A stretch of 64,000 bases of DNA from the NCBI GenBank assembly GCA_024516155.1, contig JAJJXM010000090.1, forward strand, positions 101,371-165,370. The letters are read 5' to 3'. How positions within the stretch are numbered: position 1 is the stretch's first letter; every line of letters starts with the position of its first letter. The DNA comes from Pyronema omphalodes (Eukaryota; Ascomycota; Pezizomycetes; Pezizales; Pyronemataceae). Both the position numbers and the translations under genes were made by a program. A model generated the notes under the pieces. It ran no database searches, had not been told where the DNA came from, and saw only the letters and a program-made list of their open reading frames with translations. Below, in pieces: positions 12,727 through 23,011 of the stretch.

Positions 12727-14117
12727 ATGGCGGATAGTGAAGCTTCACCGCAACATTTTGATGAGGGAATCGCGGGGGAGGTTTCTGCCACAGACGGACA
12801 GAACATCCTCGGACAGATAATTGAAGTGGATCCAGCGGTGGTAAGTAACTATGTCAATCCCTCAATTGAAGCTATAGTTGTTAACTGTGTTACAGCTAGA
12901 AAATACGGACGAAGAAGCCTATGGGTCTGCATCATCGGGGGCCGGATCTAGTACTCAGAGTCTTACAGAATCCATCCAGGAATATGTATTTGAAAATGGA
13001 AGACGGTACCATGCGTACTATGGAAAAGATAAGAATTTATTGCCGACAGACGAGGTGAATGCCCTTATAGAATCTTGAGGTTAGTGTGCTAAAGAGGGGT
13101 TTAGATAGAGCAAGATAGAATGGATATGCACCACGAGATCATGTTATTATTGTTGGATAATGAGTTGCATCGAGCTCCGTTGAGTACTCCTCATCGGATA
13201 TTGGATGTCGGTACGGGTACTGGAATTTGGGCCATTGATATGGCAGATAAATATCCCATGGCGGAGGTGATAGGAATGGACCTAAGGTTCAGAATTCTCT
13301 CGTTCATCCGTAGGACCAGACTGACAAATTCATTCAAAGTCCTATTCAACCTCTCTGGGTACCACCTAACTGCAAATTCGAAGTCGATGATGCCGAGAAG
13401 GAATGGACATACCACTCTAACTATTTCGACTTCATCCACGTTCGGAATGTCTCTCAGGGAATCACGAACTGGAGTAAGATGATGGATGAAATATACCGGT
13501 GTGTAAAAAGTACTCTAAATCCTTTTGCTATTCCCCACTAACTTCAGTAGCTGTACCACTCCTGGTGGACATGTCGAGCTGGCCGAAGTTGGAACTATCG
13601 CCCAGTCCGACGATAATACAATGGCGGACGACAATCCCATTAAAATCTATTTTGATATGATAACAAAATGTTTTACCAGTATTGGTCGGCCACCTGCGAC
13701 TGTAGAACGGATGAAAGCCTCACTCGAAGAAGCCGGCTTTGTGGACGTCTGCACCGAGACTGTTAAGCAACCGCTAGGACCTTGGCCCAAGAAGAGAAGA
13801 CTCAAGAATCTAGGGCTGATGACTTTGATGAATTTCGAGACCGGTGAGTGAGTTCAATATTCCGACCGGAAACTGACAGCTGATGGATACAGCGTTTCAT
13901 GCGTACGGAATGGCGGCCTTCACTCGGATCCTTGGCATGACTGAGGCAGATGCCGATAAAGTATGCTCTGATGCACTATCAGCTGCTAGGAATAAGAACT
14001 ATCACACCTACGGACACTAGTATGTGGCCCCCACGCCTTCTACCTCGTGGACCTAGTTAATGGCTATTTAGTTACATAGTGTGGGGGCGAAAGCCAGAAG
14101 GTGGTGGAGACAACTAG
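12727..14117 (+). CDS. LaeA-like SAM-dependent methyltransferase (MT2), 268 aa, 7 exons
   Basis: Paralogue of MT1. Spliced model: 12727-12840, 12896-13054, 13105-13286, 13340-13498, 13551-13843, 13893-14019, 14072-14117; introns are 49-55 bp and frame is kept throughout. The N-terminal IIEVDPAV block is the usual start of this family. It is followed by a Ser-rich linker, ENGRRYHAYYG, MDMHHEIMLLLL, motif I (ILDVGTGTG, about 123-131), SPIQPLWVPPNC, YFDFIHVRN, PGGHVELAE, KQPLGPWP and the terminal YIVWGRKP block. Stopping at the TAG inside exon 6 would lose the conserved tail; splicing 14020-14071 restores it. Unlike MT1 and MT3, the IEQDR segment is fused to the next exon instead of forming a microexon. 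Substrate unknown. Confidence 0.87.
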
Positions 14118-15464
14118 TAGAAGCACAAAGCAACACATGGGGCTTGTCTTTTTCTATTGTGTTTGGTTTTGTCGCCGTCGGGAGTCTGGGCTGGAACCCA
14201 GAGGTCCCTTATTACGAAAATACTGTAACCTATCATGTTCTAGGCTAAGAAATCAGAGGATACAAATTCATCCGAGACAATTTGTAGTATGGATAGGAGC
14301 AGTAATTGCTCAGCATGTATCTGCGGTGTCAGCTGTGCGATATTTCCGGCGGTAGTACACCGTTGGTTGCGGATGCAGAGCCGGCAAATTAATCGCGCTT
14401 TGTGGTCCAATTACTGGCGCCCTTTCTTGCGCATAATATAGAGCGTAAATCTAAAGCCAAAAGAAAATTGACCCATTGCGTCTGGCAAATTCCGGCGGTA
14501 GAAGACGCGCATACACATATGTAGTATATGTGCAGGACTGCGGTAGTTCAAGTATTTTATTGTAAACGTTAGTCAATATATGCACGTGCCGACTGGGATA
14601 TTGCACCGCCTCTTAGCGTTGAAGCATGAATGAAGTACATTACAAGGGCTCTTCAAAGCGAATGGAACTGTGGATAGCCTCCCATACCTTGAGGAAACTG
14701 AGAACCTACTTGAGCAAAGTGTTACTCACCAAAATTTGAAATTCTTCACCCACGGCTGGAAACCACGTGTTATCATTCAAAAATTTGCAGCAGTTTGAAA
14801 TGGATGCTGTCCAGTCGGGAAATCAAATTTAGTTAGTGCATGTTAGCAAGAAGCGTGTGGCCGTACTTTCCTTTGATACAAACAGAGTACGGGGACCAAG
14901 GACTGTATTTACACTATAGTTAATAATACGGTACACTATCTAAACCTTATTATATATCATTGAACTCTTTAACAATAACAGGCTGCTTCTATACTATTTC
15001 CACACTGCGGGTAAACTGATTTAATGAGACTATCAAAATGCCGATGTTCTGATGATATACCTCTACAACCACGCATTCGCGGGTTTTTTTTTTTTTTTTT
15101 TTTTTTTTTTCTTTTCTTTTTCAAGTTGAGGAGATGATAAAGCCCATATACATTACATTCCAAGTATTTTTGTTCACAGTGATTATCGGTGGTCGAGATA
15201 GGCCTACTTCGTAATTAGTCTTTCGTTGTTATACGGGATGCGTATGAGAAACGATCCGATGGGCTGACATATGAAGACCTAAATTGGTCATTTTGGTCGT
15301 CAAACAATGAGCTGTTTTTGCACTGGTATCGCGGTATGTGATTCTTTGTGATCCTAAAGCTCTTTGTAGTGGACAATATATCCGACTTGAGAAGGTCATG
15401 TAATCTATCAATACCGATGAACTGTGTCCGGTAGTGTTATATTCACACCTTGCTATCTTGGGTG
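14118..15464. other. Intergenic region with 27-nt poly-T run
   Basis: No supported gene. A run of 27 T occupies about 15084-15110. The right part is the 3-prime flank of the retrotransposon insertion. Confidence 0.5.
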
Positions 15465-15478
15465 GTCCTTTTACGGCA
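15465..15478 (+). repeat. Target-site duplication, left copy
   Basis: The 14-mer GTCCTTTTACGGCA here is repeated exactly at 21540-21553, bracketing the retrotransposon. Flanking bases outside the 14-mer differ. The perfect match suggests a fairly recent insertion. Confidence 0.85.
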
Positions 15479-15510
15479 TTGATTTGATTTGATTTGATTT
15501 TGATTTTAAT
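15479..15510 (-). repeat. AAATC tandem 3-prime tail of the LINE
   Basis: On the element's strand it ends in repeated AAATC/AAAATC units directly abutting the target-site duplication. Some non-LTR elements end in a short tandem repeat instead of poly-A; this marks the site where target-primed reverse transcription began. Confidence 0.8.
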
Positions 15511-15854
15511 CATACACCGATCGAGGCCTCTAAGGCCTATGCGGGAGCTAAATATCCGTTTTTCCTGTCCTCGCGGTTTAAACCGCCTAACGAGGCAACC
15601 CAATCTCCTTGTCCCCAGTCTCCCCAGTTAGAAAAAATAGATATACGCAAAAAGCAAACAACCGCAAAAAGCACAAATAAACAAAAAACACTCTCGTACA
15701 CAGTCTAGACAACCCCGTACAGAAACTCATACGTGACACCAAACTTGAGCCCAGCAATAACCGCCTTGCCGTACAACCATTAAAAGAATTCAAAGAAAAG
15801 AAAAACAACCCCGCAATTCCGTGAATTTCCATCTCCAGGCCCACCAACCCCAGC

Positions 15855-17927
15855 CTATTCGAAACGCCTGCCAATCTCCGTGGCTGCTAAATACTCCAAC
15901 AACACCTTCGTATAGCGATCATCGCTAAACAGATCCACCGCTTTGAGCCTTGCTCGTGGTCTCCAGCTCCTGCCCTTAATGGCATCCACCTCTTTCTTTA
16001 GCACCGCGTACTCACGCCTCCAGCGGTGACACTCTCCGAACAGGTGTCCCCGGGTCTGTCGGACATTAGACGTGCACCACCAGCAGACGTCGGATTCTTT
16101 CTTTTTTACTCGAACGAGGTGGGTGCCGATAAGGGCATGTCCGGACGCAAGTTGGAGGAATACTGCGGAGCGGCGCTTAGGGAGAGAGCGGAGGGAGTCG
16201 CGCAAGCCCCATGTTTTGCGGGGACGGAAAGAGCGGCTGTCTTTGGCTCGTTGTGATATCCATCGCTTGGTAATGTCGCGGCGGGTTTCGGTGGCTACGC
16301 GGTTGAGGTGGGCGAGTGATACCTCATGAGGGACCAAGCACTCGGGGGCGTCGCACCTCATCAGGGGCAGGGCAGTACATCGGTGGCGGGTACCCAACTT
16401 TGCTGCGGCGTCAGCTGCTTCGTTCTCTGCGATCCCGCAGTGGCCTGGGACCCAGTGGAATTCGACGGAGATGTCGCTGTTCCGGCGTAGCCAGCGGACC
16501 TCGTCGGCGATCAGCCGAGTGACGGACTGTCCTGGGCCTGGTTCGTCGGACTCCAGACGTCGGAGGGCTGCTTGGGCATCCGAAAAGATGGTGACGAGCG
16601 GGGGGGGTTTAAGGATGACCCTGTCGAGGAAGCGGTTGTCCCAGAGCTCTTTGAGGGCACGGTACATTGCGAACAACTCGGCGTCGAACACCTCGGTGTG
16701 ACGGCCTAGGTAGTGGTGAGAGCTTGTAAGTACACCGTCGACATATCTCACGAGGCCCGATCCGGTGTGGTCCTCCATGCGGGACCCATCTGTCCAAATG
16801 CATATGGAGTTGAGGGTCCTCCAGTTTTTGGCGTAGGCTTCCGCTTCCGCTCGGGGGGCGATGGTGACGTTGCACCACTGACGATGGGGGTCAACGTGGT
16901 GGACAGGCTCAGCGGACGCAAAACCAGAACGGGTCACTGCGCGCTGAGTGAGGTTGCGGATGACCATGGCTGTCGGTGTGGGGCGATTGGGGTCGGTGCT
17001 GACCGGCGGGAGCGGTCGAGTGATGAGTCGTGACCGGAATCGTGCCTCCCGACCTCGAACAATGGCTTCTGCTGGGCGAGTGGCTCCTTCAGCAAGAAGG
17101 AAGGCAAGAGGAGTCGTGCGCAGGCACCCCGTAATGGCGCGGGCCTGTTTGTTGAGCAGGAGTTGGAGGCGAGAGAACCTGCCGGCGTCACGGGTGGGAA
17201 GTCGACGAGCAGCGTGAATTTCTGCTCCGTAAGTGGCTACGGATTGAACGACTGCTTGTTGGATGTTCGCAGTGCTGCCCGGGGGTAGACCCTGGGAACG
17301 GCAGAGGCGAGCAAGGCGAGCGTGTTGCTGACGGGCGCGGGTGAGCCACTTCTGGTGGTGGTGGTTCAGGGTGAGCTTGGGGTCCAGCCAGAACCCGAGC
17401 CAGCGAACGGCGGAGTCGTTGAACGGCACATTGTGGATGACGCCGTCGTAGTGGATATCAACGGTCAGCGAGTCGGGGTTTGGGTTACCGCGTCGACGGG
17501 AGAATAAGATGGCCTCTGTTTTGTCGGTCTCGAATCGAACGGCGTTGCGACGGGCCCACAGCAGGCTTAGCTGGGCACACCGGGCGAGAGTGGAGGCGAT
17601 TTCTGCTGCGTCGTTGCCCTCTGCAATCCATGTGACGTCGTCCACGAAGGACAGTCCCACCGTGCGTGGTAGCTCTGACTCGATCTTGTTAGCAAGATCG
17701 GCGATATATATCAGGAAAAGGACGGGGGAAACAGGGGAGCCTTGTGGAAGCCCCGTGTTTGTGTCCATTGCCGGTCCAGAGTCTCCTCCAATCGAGATTT
17801 CCACCTTGCGGTCCTCCAAGAAGCTCGCAACCCACCGAACGAGATCTCCGTCTATGTGATATCGCCGCATCTTTTCAACCAAGCAGTAAGGATTAACCGT
17901 TGGGAAGGCACCTTTGATGTCCATCAT
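15855..17927 (-). pseudogene. LINE ORF2, 3-prime segment: reverse transcriptase core, RNase H, zinc knuckle
   Basis: Downstream part of the split ORF2, 690 codons open. RT motif A (MDIKGAF) is at the very start. Motif B is GLPQGSPVSPVLF, and motif C is FVDD where many relatives have YADD or FADD. A complete RNase H domain follows, with TDGS, a Glu in AELFAMY, SDAQ and a late Asp in NEAADAAA, so the DEDD-type metal ligands look present. Near the C-terminus CWWC...HLFGEC gives a CCHC-type zinc finger. The Met at the start is internal to the RT domain, not a true start: upstream RT motifs lie in the other frame in the 5-prime segment. One indel separates the halves. Confidence 0.85.
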
Positions 17928-19650
17928 CAGGGCCCCCTGCGATTTTTCTCCTTTCCCATGCTCCCTCCACCGCTTCGATCAGCACCGCCGCCGCGTCTAT
18001 TGCCGACCTTCCTCTTCTGCCTCCAAATTGTCCTACATGAAAAGCCCCCTTTTTCTCCGCCTCTTCTGCGATCATCATCGCCGCTACCTTTTCAACCAAT
18101 TTCCCCACGCAGCTCAAGAGGGAGATCACTCGGAAGCTTTTGGCTTTTGAGTAAGACGTCTTCCCAGGCTTGGGAATGCATACCCCTTTCGCTACCTTCC
18201 AATTGTGAGGATGATAACCTAGACGAAGGCACTGGGTGACGACAGCGGTCACTCTATCGGGGTCCCACCGCATGAGAGCCTTAATTATTGGCACTCCCAG
18301 GCTATCACTTCCCGGGGCCTTCGAATTGCTTTGCTGGTTGATTGCAGCAGCGACAATGTCTTGCGTGACCCACGAGTGAGCCTCACCAGCCGGGCCTCTC
18401 GAGTGCCAGCCTCCCTCATACTCGTTGGGCGGTGGGAACGAGACATCGGCAAGCATGCGTCTCTTGTCTTCCTCCGTTTCCGCACGATTTCCCCGTTCGT
18501 CCTCGATGGTCCCCACCATCACAGACGCCCGTGGTTGGGTCGTACGGAGCACCGTCCAGAATGCATTTCCATCTGCAGATTCGAGAAAAGAGCCCCAACA
18601 GCTTCTCTTTTCTTTCCTCTGGAGACTGAGGTATGCATTCCGGCGTTCCTTCTCTTCCTCCGGGGTTGCACGGCCCGCCTTCACTGCTCGTCGAGTGCGA
18701 CCATATGATCGGCGCGCTGACTTGATTTCGGTGCCCCACCACCGTTTCGAGCGAGCAGTGATGCGGATCTTGCGCGCATGTGCGTCCAAGAGTGCCGTCA
18801 AGGTCTCCCGTATCCAAACCACCTCTGTCTCCACCTCCTCCTCCGAGCAACGACTGGAGAGTAGCGGTCTGCGTTCGCTTCGATGGCGATAATCTAACGC
18901 CGCTTTCTTCGCTCTCTCCTCGTCCTCAAGCCATTCCTTCACCGCCCACCCTCTCGTGGGCGAGTCATAGTCTTCCGGCACTGTTACCGATGTAACTTCC
19001 CAAACAAGGGCTTCGTGGTCGGAAGTGGTTGTGTGTTCCGGGTCCAGGAGGGTGCGGGCACTCACGTACGGAGAGAGTTCCATTGTGGCGAACACCAAGT
19101 CGATTACGCTGTGGCGTTGTTGTCCCGTTTGTGAGTGAGTTTCCTCTCCATCCCCGACGTAGCGGAGGTCATGCGCGTCCATCAGGTCTTCGAGGAAGAG
19201 GTGGTGGATGGGTTGTGTGCAGCGGGGGTTCCACCTCGCGCTGTGCGCATTAAAGTCTCCGGCGATGACGGTGTCACGAGTGATTACTCGTGACCATGCT
19301 AAGTTCCGGGCTGGTCTGACGCCGTCGGATGCTCTAGGAGCGTCGTAGACGTTGACCACCCTCAGTTTCCGAAGTCCCCGACAAAGAATGTCCAGGACTT
19401 GGACGTCTCCTTCCCCTTCCGCTGCTAGTTCCTCCCGGGGGCGGACGGTCCAGGCAGAGTCCTTGCGAACCCCAACCAGCACTCTCTTTCCCCAGACGAA
19501 GTCGAACGCTGGGTGACGCCACCCTTGGAAGATCGGGGGTTCCTGGATTAGGACCACGTCGCTCCCCAGCGTCACTCCGCTCTCCATTATGGCAGTTAGA
19601 GCCTCACCGCTCTTCCTGCAATTGTGCTGTAGAACCTGAATTGGTTTCAT
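17893..19650 (-). pseudogene. LINE ORF2, 5-prime segment: AP endonuclease and RT N-terminus
   Basis: Upstream part of ORF2, 585 codons open. The N-terminus is an endonuclease/exonuclease/phosphatase domain with the expected active-site landmarks: Asn in QHNCRKS, Glu in IQEPP, GDFNAHS, and SDH near residue 210. The RT begins after about residue 440 with the PIIKAL, IPKPGK, FRVISLLS and GQFGGRRGRS segments. After about residue 570 the frame runs out of register into a short nonsense tail and stop, while the continuation is found in another frame from 17927. A one-base indel close to 17930-17960 explains this. It overlaps the ORF1 stop by 4 nt. Confidence 0.85.
19647..19650 (-). promoter_or_regulatory. 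ATGA stop-start overlap between LINE ORF1 and ORF2
   Basis: On the minus strand the ORF2 ATG (19650-19648) overlaps the ORF1 TGA (19649-19647). Such overlaps are known in several non-LTR elements, where ORF2 is translated by termination-reinitiation. The overlap is seen directly; the mechanism is inferred. Confidence 0.7.
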
Positions 19651-21398
19651 AATTCAGGTTCTAGGGGCACAACGGCATCTGTCCCCGTCTCGGAAGAGGA
19701 GGGGAGAACGGTATCTTGCGTAGGAGCAGGGGTGGAGGAGGACTCGGGGACCCCATCGGATAGGTCCATGGCGGAGGCGTCGCCGGTATCGGAGGCTTGC
19801 TGTGCAGTGTCGGGAGCGTTGGCGGAGGGGGCTGGCTCCTCGAGGGCTGGGCGGGTTACGATTGCGGTGGGTTGACTCGTGCGCGGCATTCTGGCAAGGC
19901 GGGCAGCTGCTACCGCGGCCATGCGGTCGGGGCACGAGTGATCGTTTGCGTAGTGGCTGCCACCGCAGTTGGCACACTTCGGGTTGGGTAGGGTGTGTTT
20001 GCACGCTGTTCCCTGGGGTTTGGAGCAATCGGAAAGGTCACACGCAGGGTGGTTAGAGGTCGCGTGGTGCTCTGCGCAGAAGACGCAGCGGAAGATCGTT
20101 GGTGTTGAGCAGCGTTCGCGGATGTGGCCCCATTTGAGGCATCCGGAACACTGACTGTCAGGTCCTTCGAAAACGTACATTTCAGCGCGGTGGCGTCTGC
20201 TGCCCAGCAATACTCCTTTCGAGATCAGCATTTTCGCGGTGGCGGAGCTGCGTACGAAGAAGACAGCGGAGGAGCTCTGGATTTCGCCATTAGCGTAGCG
20301 GGCTCGAATTGTCTCAGTTTTGCCTAACCAACGGATGTTGGGCAGTACTTCTACTCCAGCGTGATTTGCTTGCACCTCGATTTGGAGGCGTTGGACGCCT
20401 TGAGAGCCCTCACCCATGAAGCGATCCAGCGGGACGCCGTGGACTTTCAAGCAAACCCAGCGGTCGAGTTCCTCAACTCCCGTAACCTCACTATCGACCT
20501 CACGCACGGCGTTGAGGATGTCTTTGCGGTACAGTCCTAGGAGGGTTGCTGCATCCACCCCGGGGACTGTTGTGGCGGTGATGGTGCCTTTGGCATTGCG
20601 GGCGACTTTAAGGATGCGGTGGAATTGGGGAGCGTTCTTGAACCATAGGCAGTTGTTGATGGCAGCGGTGAACGCTTCATCCACTTGTTTTGATGCTGGT
20701 GCGGTCTCACGACGGGTGAAAACAATGCGGCGTGCCTCAGTTGGGAGATTCTGTGCGGGAGCGTATGGATTTGCGGCTTTCTGTTGGAGTTTTTTGGAGC
20801 GACGGGACTGGTGGGCGGTCCATTCCTGTGGGGGAGGCTGGGGTGGGAGGTGTACACTGGATGCTGCTGCGTATGTTTGCGCAGCAGTGGGTTGGACAGC
20901 CACTGGTGGGGGTTTGCGGGGGGCCGGGGCGGCGATGGGCGGCGCTCGGGGGGCAGCGGGGGTCTTGAGGGCCCGCACCGCTTGGAGTTGGGCCTGGTGT
21001 TCACGGTTTACGCTGCGGAGGTGGCGCACCTCGGATTCCAGCGCGGGGACGCGATCTTCCAGTTCTTCGAGGCGTATTCCAAGGTTGCTTATGTAGTCAA
21101 CATTTAGGATTGACGATATGCGGGCTACATCATCAGAGCGGCGTTCGCGATGAGCATGCGACGCAGTGTCTTCCTGGGTTCCTCCAGCGTTTGGTCTCTT
21201 GCGTGCTCCTTCTTGGGGAGGGGCAATGATGCGCATGGGGGTTGGGGACTGCGGGGATTGTATCTCGTGGCTCGAGACGCGAAGGGGGGTTGCGAAGATT
21301 TCCTCGTCGGTTTGGCTGCGTACACCGAGGGGAGACTGCAGGCGGCCCCGGTAGGGTGCGATCCTACGCGGGGAGGCGATATCCCCAAAGCGGGGCAT
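19647..21398 (-). CDS. LINE ORF1, gag-like RNA-binding protein, 583 aa
   Basis: Nucleic-acid-binding protein expected to coat the retrotransposon RNA. The first part is Pro/Ala/Gln-rich with a short predicted coiled coil (about residues 95-140). The C-terminal third carries three zinc knuckles: a classic C-x2-C-x4-H-x4-C (CSGCLKWGHIRERC), a second Cys/His cluster starting CVFCAEHH, and CANCGGSHYANDHSC. Three consecutive knuckles are typical of ORF1 in the Tad1/R1/Jockey groups. The frame is uninterrupted from MPRFGD to TGA. The tail after the knuckles is Pro/Ser/Ala-rich. Confidence 0.88.
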   Translation of the reverse strand: MPRFGDIASPRRIAPYRGRLQSPLGVRSQTDEEIFATPLRVSSHEIQSPQSPTPMRIIAPPQEGARKRPNAGGTQEDTASHAHRERRSDDVARISSILNVDYISNLGIRLEELEDRVPALESEVRHLRSVNREHQAQLQAVRALKTPAAPRAPPIAAPAPRKPPPVAVQPTAAQTYAAASSVHLPPQPPPQEWTAHQSRRSKKLQQKAANPYAPAQNLPTEARRIVFTRRETAPASKQVDEAFTAAINNCLWFKNAPQFHRILKVARNAKGTITATTVPGVDAATLLGLYRKDILNAVREVDSEVTGVEELDRWVCLKVHGVPLDRFMGEGSQGVQRLQIEVQANHAGVEVLPNIRWLGKTETIRARYANGEIQSSSAVFFVRSSATAKMLISKGVLLGSRRHRAEMYVFEGPDSQCSGCLKWGHIRERCSTPTIFRCVFCAEHHATSNHPACDLSDCSKPQGTACKHTLPNPKCANCGGSHYANDHSCPDRMAAVAAARLARMPRTSQPTAIVTRPALEEPAPSANAPDTAQQASDTGDASAMDLSDGVPESSSTPAPTQDTVLPSSSETGTDAVVPLEPEL

Positions 21399-21539
21399 GC
21401 CAGAGGGCCGTGGTGAGGCCAGGGCCGTGGGTGGGTGGGGCGGTGAGGCCGTGAGAATTCTGTACGATTTCCTAATCAGGAAATTTAAGCGAGAAAGTTG
21501 GCGTTGATTTAGCGCCGAAGTGGTGTTTTTTTTTTAACC

Positions 21540-21553
21540 GTCCTTTTACGGCA
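21540..21553 (+). repeat. Target-site duplication, right copy
   Basis: Exact copy of the 14-mer at 15465-15478, lying at the 5-prime end of the minus-strand retrotransposon. Because the terminal G could belong to either side, the boundary is certain only to a base. Confidence 0.85.
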
Positions 21554-21728
21554 AGGACTGAGGACCTCGAAGATTCTGGACCCAACGAGCGAGAATTCAT
21601 GATTTGACCTCGACCTTGTTTTAAACCCAGCACAACTCGAGCGTGTTCAAGGCATAAAATTTCACTATAAATACTTCCTCCCACTATACACTTCCTCTGC
21701 CTTTGCTTCATAACCAGCAACTCACATA

Positions 21729-23011
21729 ATGGCGAAGCCTAATGAGGCAGCCCATCAACATCTCCCAATGGATTGATCGAGTAAGTTTCTCTATTTATTA
21801 TTCTTTGATTAATACAATATTTGCAGTCACTGTTTGCAATTGCAAGGGTGGTGTAATCATGGCTCACCTTCTGTGACTACGACTGGTGCTACACTTTGCG
21901 TTGGAATTGGATTCGACCATCAGAACCAATATGTGGTCACAGGCGGTCGGGATTTGGTCGTCTCCTGTCTCCTGAGATTGTTAGAAGACTGGAAACTTCA
22001 TACTATTCTCGGAAGTGGCTGTTTTTTTTCTTAATACCTCGTGCGCGACTGTTGGTGTATGTTTACTAAGACTGACAGTAGATACCAATCCAGGAGAGTA
22101 CATCGGAGAAAAAAACATCAACCGACCAACGGTACAACCTCTTCGGAGATCAGTTTCCGATCAAGATTCTTCCTAGACAACATTGTTGAGACTGAAAGGT
22201 TCGACTGACTACATTTATCCAAACATGGAAATCCATCTCACTCGAGAGCTCCCGGACCTTATTTCTCCAGTGTTGCTGCAGTCCACAATCACGGATTAAT
22301 CGCGAATCAGTTTACTAATCTCCAGCGTGACCTCGCAGTCCGTGCTTTTGCCTACATGACAGCCCCTGCCAACAACAGCCGAAGTGGTACAGATTTGCGG
22401 CGTCCTCGCGTTCTTGTATGGATGGGTGAAGCTGGAGTTGTATCTTGTCCCGGTACAATGGAGATTTGTGATAAGGATGTGGCGAGCGTTCCACTTGCAC
22501 TGGAATCAACGAGGCTGATGTCAAGAAATTCGTGTCCAAGGAACTAAGCAAGAGATAATATCAGAGCAAGCGGGCCGCTGATAAGAGGTTGCTCAAGTTG
22601 GCTAACGCCACTGCCATCGCTTCTGATACTCCGGCTGCTCCGAGCACAACGAAGGATTCGCAATCATATGCCACGTGCTCTGCCCTCTCTCTCCTTCGTC
22701 GTCTCCTGAGTCCTCTGAATCCTTGCTTGTGGTTGGTGCCTTCGCAGGTTCGCCATCTCCGGATTCTTCTGCTGCCATCCCCGCTGTTACTTGCCCGGTT
22801 ACTGGTAATTGGTTCGTTCCAGATGTTCATCTTGCGAGGGCTTTTACAGGACTGGATGTACAACGTGAGTTCTATTCATACTTCTTGAGAATTTTCATGT
22901 AAAATGATACTAATATTAGCGGTTGAATAGACCGGATTTCTGGATTATGACGACGTTGTGCTTGAGGAGACAAAGAATCGGAATACACAGACGGGCTCGG
23001 TATTCATGTGA
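21729..23011 (+). pseudogene. Broken member of the unrecognised VPDVHLARAF gene family
   Basis: Degenerate relative of the genes at 49.4 and 52.2 kb. From about 22320 it follows the 52.2 kb gene base by base in stretches (FAYM..., PAEVVQIC-type sequence, MRMWR-type sequence, the QSKRAADK region, PVTG-WFVPDVHLARAF) but in shifting frames with stops. About 104 bp corresponding to the core of the C-terminal domain are missing between GCGAGGGCTTT and ACAGGACTGGATG. The terminal intron (22867-22930, with a TACTAAT branch site) and the last exon (TGFLDYDDVVL) survive. An upstream piece at 21729-21790, including a GTAAGT donor, resembles 51.4 kb, so the older gene extended further 5-prime. Confidence 0.75.

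Larger units (their letters stand above)
15479..21539 (-). mobile_element. Full-length Tad1-like non-LTR retrotransposon (LINE), about 6.06 kb
   Basis: Oriented on the minus strand. A short 5-prime leader (about 140 bp) is followed by a gag-like ORF1 with zinc knuckles, then an ORF2 with AP-type endonuclease, reverse transcriptase, RNase H and a C-terminal zinc knuckle, then a 3-prime UTR of about 375 bp ending in an AAATC tandem tail. There are no terminal repeats. This order, with RNase H after the RT, matches the Tad1 clade found in filamentous fungi. A 14-bp perfect target-site duplication defines both ends to within a base or two. ORF1 is open, but ORF2 carries one frameshift, so this copy is probably not autonomous although otherwise well preserved. 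Confidence 0.93.

Noticed and set aside
14011..14022. TAG after GGACAC as the end of MT2
   Set aside because: Ending there would drop the conserved GRKP tail found in all paralogues; a 52-bp intron restores it.
4826..14117. Secondary-metabolite cluster around MT1, hydrolase and MT2
   Set aside because: No polyketide synthase, NRPS, terpene cyclase or P450 is visible anywhere in the window.
15587..15874. Minus-strand open frame with hydrophobic stretch at the end of the LINE
   Set aside because: It lies in the 3-prime UTR and overlaps the end of ORF2 in another frame; no family resemblance.
20416..21096. Long plus-strand open frame (226 codons)
   Set aside because: It is the antisense shadow of the GC-rich retrotransposon ORF1.
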